From the NCBI RefSeq assembly GCF_001870435.1, contig NZ_MDDR01000005.1, positions 248,001-312,000 on the forward strand: a DNA stretch of 64,000 nucleotides, written 5' to 3'. This DNA is from Pseudomonas costantinii. GTDB taxonomy: Bacteria; Pseudomonadota; Gammaproteobacteria; Pseudomonadales; Pseudomonadaceae. This document shows, in pieces, positions 44,653-54,070 of the stretch. Under the pieces are notes generated by a model. That model was not told the origin of the DNA. It did no database searches and worked only from the letters and a program-made list of their open reading frames with translations. Positions within the stretch are counted from its first letter, which is position 1. The number at the start of each line of letters is the position of its first letter. The translations under genes were made by a program, and so were the position numbers.

Positions 44653-45018
44653 TCAGCGCGCACGATCGCGCCGCAATAATTTCTTAACCCGTGCCACTAA
44701 TGCCTTGGCCTCAAACGGCTTGAGCAAATAATCATCCTCATGCAGCTCCAACCCGCGCAAGCGGTCCTCAATCCCGCCCGGCGTGGTCAAGAACAACACC
44801 GGCGTTTCACCCTTCAACCGAATCGCCTGCTGCAACTTCCAGGCATTCAACCCGGGCAGCATCACATCCAGGATCACCAGGTCGTACTCGGTGCTTTCAA
44901 CAAAGCGCAACGCCGCCATGCCATTGGCCGCGACTTCCACGGTGTAGCTGGCCTCGTTCAAGCCTTGGGCCATCCGCAGCGCCTCGTCGGATTCATGTTC
45001 CACTAACAGCACGCGCAT
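44653..45018 (-). CDS. Stand-alone response-regulator receiver domain
   Basis: Receiver protein of 121 residues, with no output domain. The phospho-acceptor is Asp51 (LVILDVMLPG), the switch threonine is in FLTTPG and the lysine is Lys100 (YLLKPFE). The acidic pocket is altered: the usual two acidic residues after the first strand read Glu7-His8 (LLVEHESD), which may weaken magnesium binding. Sequence is close to the receiver half of OmpR/CopR-type regulators, and the chain ends at the linker (KKLLRRDRAR), so it may derive from such a gene by truncation. No kinase adjoins it. Confidence 0.82.
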   Translation of the reverse strand: MRVLLVEHESDEALRMAQGLNEASYTVEVAANGMAALRFVESTEYDLVILDVMLPGLNAWKLQQAIRLKGETPVLFLTTPGGIEDRLRGLELHEDDYLLKPFEAKALVARVKKLLRRDRAR

Positions 45019-45056
45019 AACACACCTCGATTAATCAGGCATGCAGGCTAACACTC

Positions 45057-45743
45057 TCAGGTGTGCGCCGCCTCACGCAGCCGCTGTATGTCGAGAATCT
45101 CAATCTCGCCATAGCCCAAACGCACGACGCCTTGAGCTTGCAGGTCCTTGAGCAACGCATTGGCAGTCTGGCGCGACAGGCTCAACATCGCCGCCAGGTC
45201 TTCCTGGGGCAGTTGCAGCACGCGGCGCGAGTGTTCGATGTCGCCATAGCCTTCAACGATCATCAATAACCGATGGGCCAATCGAACCGACGCAGGCATC
45301 AGGCTCAGTTGCTCGATGTTGATAAAGCTCAGGCGCAGTTTCTGGCTCATCAGCAACGCCAGGTCGCGCCAATACTGCGGGGTTTCATCGAGAATGCTCA
45401 GCAGTGCCTGCTGCGGCACCTGCAACAGCGTGCACGACCCCACGGCGCAGGCGTCATGGGTACGCGGTAAGCCGTCGAACAGGCAAATTTCGCCGAACCA
45501 GTAAGGCAACTCCACCAGGCTCAATATCGCTTCCTTGCCGTGCTCATTCACCGCGCTGATGCGCAGGCTGCCGTCGAGCACCGCATACAAGCCACAGGGC
45601 GGGTCGCCGCGTTTGAACAGGTATTGCCCCGCCGTCAGCTGCCGCAGCCGGGCCTGGGCCAGCAAGCTATTCTGAAACGCTACAGGCAGGTGGCTGAACC
45701 AATGACCGGTGGCCAGCTGTGGGTGCCATTTCTCTGCGTCCAT
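45057..45743 (-). CDS. Crp/Fnr-family transcriptional regulator
   Basis: Regulator of 228 residues. The cyclic-nucleotide-binding-type beta-roll spans about 25-130 (GQYLFKRGDPPCGLYAVLDGSLRI, WFGEICLFDGLPRTHDA), followed by a long dimerisation helix and an HTH_Crp region (LPQEDLAAMLSLSRQTANALLKDL). No Fnr cysteine cluster is seen. The phosphate-binding cassette is not the full CRP pattern, so cAMP binding is doubtful. It lies 38 bases upstream of the receiver gene on the same strand, so the two may be co-transcribed. Confidence 0.85.
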   Translation of the reverse strand: MDAEKWHPQLATGHWFSHLPVAFQNSLLAQARLRQLTAGQYLFKRGDPPCGLYAVLDGSLRISAVNEHGKEAILSLVELPYWFGEICLFDGLPRTHDACAVGSCTLLQVPQQALLSILDETPQYWRDLALLMSQKLRLSFINIEQLSLMPASVRLAHRLLMIVEGYGDIEHSRRVLQLPQEDLAAMLSLSRQTANALLKDLQAQGVVRLGYGEIEILDIQRLREAAHT

Positions 45744-45826
45744 GAGAACTCCGAAGATTGTCGCCCAGCTGACAGTCAGTCGCAGGCTGACAGGGCATGA
45801 TCAAACATCCTACAGGAGGAACAACA

Positions 45827-46393
45827 ATGAAAAGCCTCGTCGACCACCTCAGTCAATACGCCGCCTACCACCGCGACCCGCGCAATATTGCCAGCCACTT
45901 TATCGGCATCCCGCTGATTGTGGTGGCCGTGGCGGTGCTGCTATCACGCCCCGAATGGGCGGTGGGCGGGCTCTGGCTCTCGCCGGCAGTGATTTTGGCG
46001 CTGTTTTCGGCGTGGTTTTACCTGCGCCTGGAACTGGCGCTGGGCGTGCTGATGACGGTGCTGATGGGCTTGTCGGTATGGGCGGGGCATGTGCTGGCGG
46101 CGCAAAGCACAATGGTGTGGCTCAGCAGCGGCATCGGGATGTTTGTGGTGGGCTGGGTGATTCAGTTTGTCGGGCACTACTACGAAGGTAAAAAGCCGGC
46201 GTTTGTGGATGACGTGTCGGGGCTTATCGTCGGGCCGCTGTTTGTGGTGGCTGAGTTGGCGTTTCTGGTGGGGTTGCGGGGGGATTTGAAACAGCAAATT
46301 GAGGCGCGGTCCGGGCCGGCGGCTCGCCGGGTTGATCGTTCCCACGCTCTGCGTGGGCATGCAGCCCAGGACGCTCCGCGTCCCAAAGCGTGA
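45827..46393 (+). CDS. Mpo1-like (DUF962) membrane protein with REP-derived tail
   Basis: Protein of 188 residues; start at 45827 with AGGAGGA before it. The N-terminal HLSQYAAYHRDPRNIASHFIGIP, shortened here to YAAYHRDPRNIASHFIGIP, is the DUF962 signature with histidines that bind iron in yeast Mpo1, a dioxygenase in alpha-oxidation of 2-hydroxy fatty acids. Four hydrophobic segments follow. From about residue 167 the frame runs into a REP element, so the last about 20 residues (DRSHALRGHAAQDAPRPKA) are repeat-encoded and probably not conserved. It is divergent from the Crp-like gene. Confidence 0.85.
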   Translation: MKSLVDHLSQYAAYHRDPRNIASHFIGIPLIVVAVAVLLSRPEWAVGGLWLSPAVILALFSAWFYLRLELALGVLMTVLMGLSVWAGHVLAAQSTMVWLSSGIGMFVVGWVIQFVGHYYEGKKPAFVDDVSGLIVGPLFVVAELAFLVGLRGDLKQQIEARSGPAARRVDRSHALRGHAAQDAPRPKA

Positions 46394-46440
46394 CGCAGAG
46401 CGTCACAAGAGGCGTTCCCACGCGGAGCGTGGGAACGATC
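46334..46440. repeat. Paired REP element (GATCGTTCCCACGC class)
   Basis: Inverted pair from GATCGTTCCCACGCTCTGCG to GCGGAGCGTGGGAACGATC, same class as 6543-6649. It encodes the tail of the Mpo1-like protein and ends seven bases from the cysA stop. Confidence 0.85.
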
Positions 46441-46446
46441 TTTATG

Positions 46447-47427
46447 TCAGGCTTTTTGCCACACCTTGGGTTTGAAGAACAGGGTCTCGCCACGGGCCAG
46501 GCCGGTCAGGCTGTCGTGGTCTTTCACCACTTCGGCTTCGATCAGCTCGCTTTGGCCTTCGACCTTCAAGGTCACCCGAGTCGTTGCACCGAGTGGGCGG
46601 ATATCCCGCACCTCAGCCGCATGGTGATCTTCCAGTTCATGGCGCGACAGCGACACTTCATGCGGACGGAACAACACGTGGTTGTCTTCACCCAGGTGCA
46701 GACGGTTCGAATCACCGAGGAAGTGGTAAACAAAGTCGCTGGCCGGGTTTTCGTAGACTTCACCCGGTGAGCCGATCTGCTCGATCACACCCTTGTTCAT
46801 CACCACGATACGGTCGGCGACTTCCATGGCCTCTTCCTGGTCGTGAGTCACGAACACCGAGGTCAGGTTGATGTCTTCGTGCAGGCGCGCCAGCCAGCGG
46901 CGCAGCTCTTTACGCACCTTGGCGTCGAGGGCGCCGAACGGTTCGTCCAGCAGCAACACTTTTGGTTCTACCGCCAGTGCACGGGCCAGCGCGATACGCT
47001 GGCGCTGGCCACCGGAGAGTTGCTCCGGGTAGCGATCGGACAGCCAATCCAATTGCACCATGTTCAGCAGTTCGTGAACCTTGCTCGCGATCTGGCTTTC
47101 AGTCGGGCGCTGGTTTTTCGGCTTCATGCGCAGGCCGAAGGCGACGTTGTCGAACACGGTCATGTGGCGGAACAGCGCGTAGTGCTGGAACACAAAACCG
47201 ACGTTGCGATCACGCACGTCGTGGCCGGACACGTCTTCACCGTGGAACACGATGCTGCCGGCATCCGGGGTTTCCAGGCCGGCGATGATGCGCAGCAAGG
47301 TGGTCTTGCCGCAGCCGGACGGGCCGAGCAACGCCACCAGCTCGCCACTCTGGATATCCAGATTGATGCTGTTCAGGGCCTTGAAGGCGTTGAAATTCTT
47401 GCTGACATTACGGACTTCGATCGACAT
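46447..47427 (-). CDS. cysA: Sulfate/thiosulfate ABC transporter ATP-binding protein CysA
   Basis: ATPase of 326 residues. Walker A is GPSGCGKTT at about 33-41, the signature [15 protein letters not shown] and Walker [16 protein letters not shown], with the switch histidine in [12 protein letters not shown]-terminal TOBE-type regulatory domain from about 240 on ([11 protein letters not shown]) is usual for CysA/MalK. It is the last gene of sbp-cysT-cysW-cysA and starts three bases after cysW. It energises sulfate and thiosulfate import. Confidence 0.95.
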   Translation of the reverse strand: MSIEVRNVSKNFNAFKALNSINLDIQSGELVALLGPSGCGKTTLLRIIAGLETPDAGSIVFHGEDVSGHDVRDRNVGFVFQHYALFRHMTVFDNVAFGLRMKPKNQRPTESQIASKVHELLNMVQLDWLSDRYPEQLSGGQRQRIALARALAVEPKVLLLDEPFGALDAKVRKELRRWLARLHEDINLTSVFVTHDQEEAMEVADRIVVMNKGVIEQIGSPGEVYENPASDFVYHFLGDSNRLHLGEDNHVLFRPHEVSLSRHELEDHHAAEVRDIRPLGATTRVTLKVEGQSELIEAEVVKDHDSLTGLARGETLFFKPKVWQKA

Positions 47428-47430
47428 GAC

Positions 47431-48303
47431 TTATTCCTCAGCCGCACCGGCGCGCAGGCGATTTATACGGTTCTCGCTCCACTGCTTGAGCAGCAGGATG
47501 AAGAGCGCCAGGATCAGCAACAGACTCGCCACCGCAAACGCGGCAACGTGGTTGTATTCGTTGTAGAGAATCTCGACGTGCAGCGGCAGGGTATTGGTCA
47601 CGCCGCGAATGTGGCCGGACACCACCGACACCGCGCCGAACTCACCCATCGCCCGTGCAGTACACAACACCACGCCGTAGATCAGGCCCCATTTGATGTT
47701 CGGCACGGTCACATGCCAGAACATCTGCCAGCCATTGGCGCCCAGCAGGCGCGCTGCCTCTTCTTCCTGGGTGCCCTGTTCCTGCATCAGCGGGATCAGC
47801 TCACGGGCTACGAAGGGCACGGTGACGAAGATGGTCGCCAGCACGATGCCGGGCAAGGCGAACACGATCTGGATGTCATGCGCTTGCAGCCATGGGCCGA
47901 AGAAACCCTGGGCGCCGAACATCAGCACATAGACCAAACCTGCGATCACTGGCGATACCGAGAACGGCAGGTCGATCAGCGTCACCAGGATGCTCTTGCC
48001 ACGGAACGAGTACTTGCTCACGCACCAGGCGGCGCTGACCCCGAACACCACGTTGAGCGGCACTGAAATCGCCACGGCGATCACCGTGAGTTTCAGCGCC
48101 GACAGCGCGTCGGGTTCGAGGATCGCCGTGAAGAACGCGCCGAGGCCATTCTTCAAGCCCTGGGTCACCACGATCAGCAGCGGCAGTAGCAGGAACAGCG
48201 CGAACACCAGCCAGCCAAGGCTGATCAGGATGCGTCGGGACACCGCGCTGCCACGACGGGCAGCGTTGGCCGAGGACGCGGCGGAAATAGACGATTGGGA
48301 CAT
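47431..48303 (-). CDS. cysW: Sulfate/thiosulfate ABC transporter permease CysW
   Basis: Inner-membrane permease of 290 residues with about six helices. The coupling loop reads [22 protein letters not shown] and the C-terminal half has the CysW-typical [18 protein letters not shown]. It forms the channel with CysT. Thirteen bases separate it from cysT. A serine/alanine-rich cytoplasmic N-terminus of about 25 residues precedes the first helix. Confidence 0.95.
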   Translation of the reverse strand: MSQSSISAASSANAARRGSAVSRRILISLGWLVFALFLLLPLLIVVTQGLKNGLGAFFTAILEPDALSALKLTVIAVAISVPLNVVFGVSAAWCVSKYSFRGKSILVTLIDLPFSVSPVIAGLVYVLMFGAQGFFGPWLQAHDIQIVFALPGIVLATIFVTVPFVARELIPLMQEQGTQEEEAARLLGANGWQMFWHVTVPNIKWGLIYGVVLCTARAMGEFGAVSVVSGHIRGVTNTLPLHVEILYNEYNHVAAFAVASLLLILALFILLLKQWSENRINRLRAGAAEE

Positions 48304-48316
48304 GTTCCGCGCCTCC

Positions 48317-49135
48317 TTATGGACGTTCGATGCGCCGCTGCAACAAGTTGATCAGCAGCAGCAGGACAAAGGAAACCACCAGCATCAGCACGCCGATAGA
48401 GGTGGCGCCGCGGTAGTCGTACTGGTCGAGTTTGACCATGATCAGCAGCGGCAGGATCTCGGTTTTCATCGGCATGTTGCCGGCGATGAAAATCACCGAA
48501 CCATACTCGCCGACACCGCGGGCGAAGGCCAGCGCAAAGCCGGTCAGCCAGGCGGGTAGCAACGCGGGGACGAGGATGTAGCGGAATACCTGCAACGGCT
48601 TGGCGCCCAGGCAGGCAGCGGCTTCTTCGATTTCCCGGGGGATATCGGCCAGTACCGGCTGCACCGTGCGCACCACGAATGGCAGCGTGACGAAGGTCAG
48701 TGCCAGGGTGATGCCCAACGGGGTGTAGGCGATCTTGAAGCCCAAGTCCGCAGCAAACTGGCCGACCAGACCGTTGGGTGTGTACAACGCGGTCAGCGCG
48801 ATACCGGCGACGGCGGTGGGCAGCGCGAACGGCAAGTCGATCATCGCATCGATGATCTTGCGGCCGGGGAAGGTATAGCGCACCAGCACCCAGGCCAGCA
48901 GCGTGCCGATCACACCGTTGATGATCGCGGCGTACAACGCCGTGCCGAAGCTCAGTTTCAACGCCGCCAGCACGCGCGGGGCGGAAATGATGGCCCAGAA
49001 CTGTTCCCAGGTGAGTTGAGCGGCATGTACAAACATCGCCGCGAGGGGGATGAGTACGATCAGGCTGAGGTACACCACGGTGTAGCCCAGCGTCAGCCCG
49101 AAGCCGGGTATGACGGGGGAAATACGACGCGACAT
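48317..49135 (-). CDS. cysT: Sulfate/thiosulfate ABC transporter permease CysT (CysU)
   Basis: Inner-membrane permease of 272 residues. Landmarks are [19 protein letters not shown], the coupling loop [21 protein letters not shown] and [18 protein letters not shown], all typical of CysT. A different frame over the same bases is longer but has no membrane character and is not real. It is preceded by sbp and a stem-loop and followed closely by cysW. Confidence 0.95.
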   Translation of the reverse strand: MSRRISPVIPGFGLTLGYTVVYLSLIVLIPLAAMFVHAAQLTWEQFWAIISAPRVLAALKLSFGTALYAAIINGVIGTLLAWVLVRYTFPGRKIIDAMIDLPFALPTAVAGIALTALYTPNGLVGQFAADLGFKIAYTPLGITLALTFVTLPFVVRTVQPVLADIPREIEEAAACLGAKPLQVFRYILVPALLPAWLTGFALAFARGVGEYGSVIFIAGNMPMKTEILPLLIMVKLDQYDYRGATSIGVLMLVVSFVLLLLINLLQRRIERP

Positions 49136-49167
49136 AAGAGTCCTTGGTTAGCGGAACGGACACGCAA

Positions 49168-49189
49168 AGCCCGCAGGTGAATGCGGGCT
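49168..49189 (-). promoter_or_regulatory. Intercistronic stem-loop between sbp and cysT
   Basis: Perfect 8-bp stem AGCCCGCA (49168-49175) and TGCGGGCT (49182-49189) with a six-base loop, in the 77-base gap. It has no T-run on the minus strand, so it probably stabilises or separates the abundant sbp message from the permease genes; it is not a full terminator. Confidence 0.6.
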
Positions 49190-49212
49190 CTGTGGGCTGC
49201 TTAGTTCACGGC

Positions 49213-50223
49213 TTACTGCGCCGTGTAGATCTGGTCGAACACGCCACCGTCATTGAAGAATTTCGGTTGGGCAGTTTTCCAGCCGCCGAAGTCTTTGTCG
49301 ATAGTCACCAGGTCCAGTTTCGGGAACTGCTGAGCGTATTTGGCGGCAACTTTTGCATCGCGTGGGCGGTAGAAGTTCTTCGCCGCAATCTCCTGGCCAG
49401 CCGGGCTGTACAGGTGTTTCAGGTATTCAGTCGCGATCTCGGTGTTGCCCTTTTTCTCGGCGTTCTTGTCGACCACGGCCACCGGCGGCTCGGCCAGGAT
49501 CGACAGGGAAGGCACGACGATGTCGAACTTGTCAGCGCCGCCATCTTCTTTCAGGGCCAGAAAGGCTTCGTTTTCCCAAGCCAGCAACACGTCACCTTGA
49601 CCGTTGTTGACGAAGGTGATGGTCGAGCCGCGAGCACCGGTGTCCAGCACAGGCACGTGTTTGAACAGCTCTTTCACGTATTCCTGGGCCTTGGCTTCGC
49701 TGCCACCGGCTTTCAGGCCGTAGGCCCAGGCGGCGAGGAAGTTCCAGCGTGCACCGCCGGAGGTTTTCGGGTTCGGGGTAATCACCGAGACGTCTTTCTT
49801 GATCAGATCGCCCCAATCCTTGATGCCTTTAGGGTTGCCCTTGCGCACCAGGAACACGATGGTCGAGGTGTACGGGGTGCTGGCGTCCGGCAGACGGGTT
49901 TGCCAGTTTTCCGGCAAGGTCTTACCCAACTTGGCGATTTCGTCGATGTCGCCGGCCAGGGCCAGGGTCACTACGTCGGCGCGCAGGCCGTCGATCACCG
50001 CCCGGCCTTGTTTGCCCGAACCACCGTGGGATTGCTGGATCTTGACGTTGTCACCTGGGTGCGACTGTTTCCAGAAGTTGGTGAACTCAGCGTTGTAGTC
50101 CTGGTACAGCTCACGGGTAGGGTCGTACGAGACGTTGAGCAACTCGTAGTCCTTGGCAACGGCGGAACCGGCAAACACGGCACTGGCCAGTGCAGCCAGG
50201 GCGTAACGGCGAATCGACGACAT
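49213..50223 (-). CDS. sbp: Sulfate-binding periplasmic protein Sbp
   Basis: Binding protein of 336 residues with a signal peptide ([20 protein letters not shown], then AVA). The sulfate-binding family landmarks are [19 protein letters not shown] and [21 protein letters not shown], here cut to [28 protein letters not shown] follows in the second lobe. It delivers sulfate to CysTWA. The order oscA-sbp-cysT-cysW-cysA is that of other pseudomonads, and expression should rise under sulfate limitation through CysB. Confidence 0.95.
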   Translation of the reverse strand: MSSIRRYALAALASAVFAGSAVAKDYELLNVSYDPTRELYQDYNAEFTNFWKQSHPGDNVKIQQSHGGSGKQGRAVIDGLRADVVTLALAGDIDEIAKLGKTLPENWQTRLPDASTPYTSTIVFLVRKGNPKGIKDWGDLIKKDVSVITPNPKTSGGARWNFLAAWAYGLKAGGSEAKAQEYVKELFKHVPVLDTGARGSTITFVNNGQGDVLLAWENEAFLALKEDGGADKFDIVVPSLSILAEPPVAVVDKNAEKKGNTEIATEYLKHLYSPAGQEIAAKNFYRPRDAKVAAKYAQQFPKLDLVTIDKDFGGWKTAQPKFFNDGGVFDQIYTAQ

Positions 50224-50302
50224 AGAAGGCTCCTGAAATTCTTGGGTGTTGGCTTTTTCTTATAGTTGCGGGTCTAGCTAGCATGCGAATCGCCGGTGGT
50301 GC

Positions 50303-50485
50303 TTAAGCCGGTTTGTTACCTGGGTTCTGCAAACGGAATTTTTCTTTGCGTTCGATCTGAACCACTTGGGCGTTGTGCACAGTGATTTCCACCGCGCCAA
50401 ACCGCAGATCGCGCAAGGCGCTCTGGATCTCACGCAAAATAGCTGCTTCGTCCTGGCCGTCGACGCTACGTAGAGATGCGCTCAT
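50303..50485 (-). CDS. oscA: OscA, small YezD-family (DUF2292) protein
   Basis: Protein of 60 residues; start at 50485 (MSASLRSVDGQDEAAILREI). The pattern IQSALRDLRFGAVEITVHNAQ, shortened to LRFGAVEITVHNAQVVQIER, is the YezD/DUF2292 fold in which a helix precedes a beta hairpin. In Pseudomonas corrugata the gene in this place, oscA, is reported to affect organosulfur use and chromate tolerance. It is 79 bases upstream of sbp on the same strand and near an AT-rich promoter. Its molecular activity is not known. Confidence 0.85.
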   Translation of the reverse strand: MSASLRSVDGQDEAAILREIQSALRDLRFGAVEITVHNAQVVQIERKEKFRLQNPGNKPA

Positions 50486-50565
50486 GGTCTCGCTCCTGAA
50501 ATGAATAGTGCCTCGCAGTGGCGGCACTGCTTGTGGCGTGAGGGCGATAGTAGATAAGCGGGGAT

Positions 50566-50590
50566 ATTCTTAAAAATACTATTTAAGAAT
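50566..50590 (-). promoter_or_regulatory. Perfect inverted repeat upstream of oscA-sbp
   Basis: ATTCTTAAA (50566-50574) and TTTAAGAAT (50582-50590) form a perfect 9-bp inverted repeat with a 7-base spacer, AATACTA, about 80 bases before oscA in AT-rich DNA. The site is a strong candidate for a CysB-type activator or promoter element of the sulfate import operon. Similar TTAAA..TACTAT sequence lies at 38134 in the ats region. Confidence 0.55.
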
Positions 50591-50681
50591 GTTTATATAA
50601 CCAGAAAGAATTTTCTGGCAGGACGTGGGGTTGCGAGGGGTTTCAGCGTGAAAATACTGATACATGGTCACTGCTGAACCC

Positions 50682-50771
50682 TGTGGGAGCTGGGCTTGCC
50701 CGCGATGGCGGTGTGTCAGGCACTGTATATTTCGACTGAAAGTCCCTCATCGCGGGCAAGCCCGCTCCCAC
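50682..50771. repeat. Paired REP element
   Basis: TGTGGGAGCTGGGCTTGCCC at the left faces CATCGCGGGCAAGCCCGCTC at the right, separated by about 45 bases. The rest of the 300-base oscA-50786 gap holds the promoter element at 50566 and nothing else visible. Confidence 0.8.
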
Positions 50772-50785
50772 ATTTTGAGCGCATT

Positions 50786-52699
50786 TCAAATTCGGATGGC
50801 GGGCGCCCTCGCCCAATCAATCTCCTGAGCCGGCATCGGCCGCCCAAACCAATACCCCTGCCCCATATCGCACTCCTGATCCAACAGGAACCGCGCCTGG
50901 TCCATCTGCTCAATGCCTTCTGCTTGCACCTGCATGCCCATGCTTTTGGCCAGAGCAATCACTACACGCACGATAGCCGCGTCATCCTCATCCCACGGCA
51001 ACCCGGCGACAAAGCCCTGGTCAATCTTGAGCTTCTGTACCGGCAAGCGCTTGAGGCGCAGCAGCGAGGAATAGCCGGTGCCGAAGTCGTCGATGGCCAG
51101 GCGTATGCCAAGCTCACGTAGGCGGTGCATCTGCTCAAGGGCCACTTCGGGGTCGTGCATCACCGCGCTTTCGGTGACCTCCAGTTCAAGGAAGGCCGGA
51201 TCAAGGCCGGTAGCGTGCAGCACTTGGGCGACTTGCTCGTACAGCTCGCGCCGGGCAAACAAACGGCTGGAGACATTAACGGCAATAAAGCTCAGTGGCA
51301 CACCGTCAGCCAGCCATTGGCACATCTGGCGGCAGGCCTGATCCATGACCCAGGCGTCGATGTCGGCAATCAGCCCGGTGCGCTCAGCGATGGGGATAAA
51401 TTCGCCAGGCGGCACCAGACCGCGCCCCGGGTGTTGCCAGCGCACCAGCGCTTCGACGCCAATCAGGCGGCTGCCTTGCAGGTCATGCACGGGTTGGTAA
51501 TAGACGCGCAGCTCTTGCTGATCGAGGGCACGACGCAGTTCACCGGCGATTTCCACGCGGTTCTGGGCGTGAGCCGTCAGCTCTTCGGTGTACAACGCAT
51601 AGCCTTCACGACCGGCGCTCTTGGCCTTGAATAGCGCGGAATCCGCGTTGCGCAGCAGTTGCTCGGCGCTCAGGGCGTCGCTGGGGAACAGGCTGATACC
51701 AACGCTGACGCTGATAAACAGTTGATGGCCGTCAAAAATGAACGGCTGCTTCATTGCATCAAGAATGCGTTGTGCCAGTGCGGCCGCCTGCACCACTTGT
51801 GGACAACTTTCCGCCAGCACCGCGAATTCGTCCCCACCCAGGCGTGCCAGGGTCACTCCGGAGCCGAACAGGCCTTTGAGCCGCTCGCCGACTACCTTGA
51901 GCAACTGGTCGCCGACGTTATGACCGAGGCTGTCGTTGATGATTTTGAAGTGATCCAAGTCCAGCAACAGCAAAGCGCAGCCGCGTTTGTGCGCTTGCGC
52001 CGAGGCCAGTGCCTGCTCGGCGCGGTCGGTGAACAACAGGCGGTTGGGCAGGTCGGTCAGCGGGTCGTGGTGAGCGAGATGCGCCAGCTCGTGCTCGGAA
52101 TCCTTGATGGCGCTGATATCGGAAAACACCGCGACGTAATGGCTGACGTTGCCTTGATCATCGTGGATCACGCGGATGGTTTGCCACTGTGGATAAATTT
52201 CACCGCTTTTGCGTCGGTTCCAGATTTCGCCGCTCCATTCACCCGTGCTTCCCAGGGTCTGAAACATTTGCTGGTAAAAATTCGACGAATGGCGCCCTGA
52301 TTTGAACAGACTTGGCCGCTCCCCGATGACGTCTTCGCGGCGATAGCCGGTGATCTCCATAAACGCCCGGTTGACGTGCACGATCAGCCCCTGGGCGTCG
52401 GTGACCAGCACCCCTTCGCGGGTGCAATCAAACACGGCAGCAGCCTGTTGCAGGCGCTCGCGGTTTTCTTTCAAGGGTTGTTGCAGTTGATGGGCACGAG
52501 CAAAACGGGCGCACATCAGATAAATAGCCAGCGCGCTGAGGGCCACCCAAACATAGCCGCGTATCTGCAGCCAGTGCCCTAACTCCTGCGGCTCATCGAG
52601 AAAGTTGATCAATAGTTGGTTGCTGAGCTGGAGCCACACAATGGAAACCAGCAGGTATACCAGCCCCGTACGTAGGGCACCTCGGTATGAAAACAGCAT
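50786..52699 (-). CDS. Membrane PAS-GGDEF-EAL cyclic-di-GMP protein (PA0285/PipA-like)
   Basis: Protein of 637 residues; start at 52699 (MLFSYRGALRTGLVYLLVSI). Two N-terminal membrane helices lie at about 10-70. A PAS domain follows at about 85-200 (AVFDCTREGVLVTDAQGLIVHVN), then GGDEF (LARLGGDEFAVLAESC, intact, with no RxxD inhibitory site) and EAL (GVEALVRWQHP, DDFGTGYSSLLRL). The EAL catalytic signatures are present, so phosphodiesterase activity is likely. In P. aeruginosa a similar protein sits between oscA/sbp and desA, as here. The N-terminus may sense redox or a ligand at the membrane. Confidence 0.87.
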   Translation of the reverse strand: MLFSYRGALRTGLVYLLVSIVWLQLSNQLLINFLDEPQELGHWLQIRGYVWVALSALAIYLMCARFARAHQLQQPLKENRERLQQAAAVFDCTREGVLVTDAQGLIVHVNRAFMEITGYRREDVIGERPSLFKSGRHSSNFYQQMFQTLGSTGEWSGEIWNRRKSGEIYPQWQTIRVIHDDQGNVSHYVAVFSDISAIKDSEHELAHLAHHDPLTDLPNRLLFTDRAEQALASAQAHKRGCALLLLDLDHFKIINDSLGHNVGDQLLKVVGERLKGLFGSGVTLARLGGDEFAVLAESCPQVVQAAALAQRILDAMKQPFIFDGHQLFISVSVGISLFPSDALSAEQLLRNADSALFKAKSAGREGYALYTEELTAHAQNRVEIAGELRRALDQQELRVYYQPVHDLQGSRLIGVEALVRWQHPGRGLVPPGEFIPIAERTGLIADIDAWVMDQACRQMCQWLADGVPLSFIAVNVSSRLFARRELYEQVAQVLHATGLDPAFLELEVTESAVMHDPEVALEQMHRLRELGIRLAIDDFGTGYSSLLRLKRLPVQKLKIDQGFVAGLPWDEDDAAIVRVVIALAKSMGMQVQAEGIEQMDQARFLLDQECDMGQGYWFGRPMPAQEIDWARAPAIRI

Positions 52700-52865
52700 A
52701 TGGTCAGTAATCCTTACCAAAAAAACAGCATCGCCCTACAAAGGCTGCGGATTATAGAATAAGAAACATCCAGTCACTCCTATCTGAAAGGGTGGCTGGT
52801 TTTATCTGTGGGCTTAGTGATAATGCGTGAGCTGTTTTTTTCTTTATCTGAGGGCCATACAGCCT

Positions 52866-54050
52866 ATGTGGTACAACGGTTTTCTTGACCTGTCAGCCTG
52901 GCAACTGGTGGCAGTCACGCTGTTGATGACCCACGTGACCATCGTTGGGGTCACCGTCTATCTGCACCGTTATTCAGCCCACCGCTCCCTGGAGCTTAAC
53001 GCCGGCCTGAAACACTTCTTCCGCTTCTGGCTGTGGCTGACCACGGCGCAGAACACCCGCGAGTGGACCGCCATCCACCGCAAACACCACGCCAAATGCG
53101 AAACCGTCGACGACCCGCACAGCCCGGTCATTAAAGGTCTGTCCACCGTGCTGCGCAAAGGTGCCGAGCTGTACCGTGCCGAGGCGGAAAACCCCGAGAC
53201 CCTGCGTATCTACGGCAAGAACTGCCCGGACGACTGGATCGAACGCAAAATCTACACGCCCTACCCGCTGCTGGGCGTGGCGATCATGGGCGTGATCGAC
53301 CTGCTGCTGTTCGGCACCATCGGCATCACCATCTGGGCGATCCAGATGATGTGGATTCCCTTCTGGGCTGCCGGCGTGATCAACGGCCTGGGCCATGCCG
53401 TGGGCTATCGCAACTTCGAATGCCGTGACGCAGCGACCAACCTGGTGCCGTGGGGCATCATCGTCGGCGGCGAAGAGCTGCACAATAACCACCACACCTA
53501 CCCCAACTCGGCCAAGCTGTCGGTGAAAAAATGGGAGTTCGACCTGGGTTGGGCGTGGATCAAGGTGTTCAGCTTCCTGCGCCTGGCCAAGGTGCAGCGC
53601 GTCGCGCCTATTGCCCACCGCGTGGAGGGCAAGGGCCATCTGGACATGGACACCGCCATGGCGATTCTCAACAACCGCTTCCAGATCATGGCCCAGTACC
53701 GCAAGTTGGTCATCGGCCCGCTGGTCAAGCAGGAGCTGGAGAAAGTCGATCATTCGGTACGCCACCAGTTCCGCCGTGCCAAGCGCCTGCTGTCGCGTGA
53801 AACCAGTTTGCTGGATGACCGCCACCATGTGCGTATCCAGAGCATGCTGGAACACAGCCAATCGCTGAAAGTGATCTACGAGAAGCGTCTGGCGCTGCAA
53901 CAGATCTGGCTCAAGACCAGCTCCAATGGCCACGATATGTTGGCCGCGATCAAGGAATGGGTGCACGAGGCCGAAGCCAGCGGTATCCAGTCCCTGCGCG
54001 ATTTTGCCCACCAATTGAAAACCTACTCACTGCGTCCCGCGGCGGTCTGA
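52866..54050 (+). CDS. desA: Delta-9 phospholipid acyl desaturase DesA
   Basis: Membrane di-iron desaturase of 394 residues; start at 52866 (MWYNGFLDLSAW). Histidine boxes are HRYSAH (34-39), HRKHH (71-75) and HNNHH in GEELHNNHHTYPNSAKLS, and four hydrophobic segments are visible. DesA introduces a double bond into phospholipid-bound acyl chains to tune membrane fluidity. The C-terminal about 100 residues are helical and charged, an extension found in pseudomonad DesA. It is divergent from the GGDEF-EAL gene, with 166 bases between. Confidence 0.9.
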   Translation: MWYNGFLDLSAWQLVAVTLLMTHVTIVGVTVYLHRYSAHRSLELNAGLKHFFRFWLWLTTAQNTREWTAIHRKHHAKCETVDDPHSPVIKGLSTVLRKGAELYRAEAENPETLRIYGKNCPDDWIERKIYTPYPLLGVAIMGVIDLLLFGTIGITIWAIQMMWIPFWAAGVINGLGHAVGYRNFECRDAATNLVPWGIIVGGEELHNNHHTYPNSAKLSVKKWEFDLGWAWIKVFSFLRLAKVQRVAPIAHRVEGKGHLDMDTAMAILNNRFQIMAQYRKLVIGPLVKQELEKVDHSVRHQFRRAKRLLSRETSLLDDRHHVRIQSMLEHSQSLKVIYEKRLALQQIWLKTSSNGHDMLAAIKEWVHEAEASGIQSLRDFAHQLKTYSLRPAAV

Positions 54051-54070
54051 CTGGGTGCCCGCTCGCCCAA

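Noticed and set aside
48225..49163. 312-codon minus-strand frame covering cysT in another phase
   Set aside because: Arg/Pro-rich with no membrane segments, while the CysT frame has full permease features.
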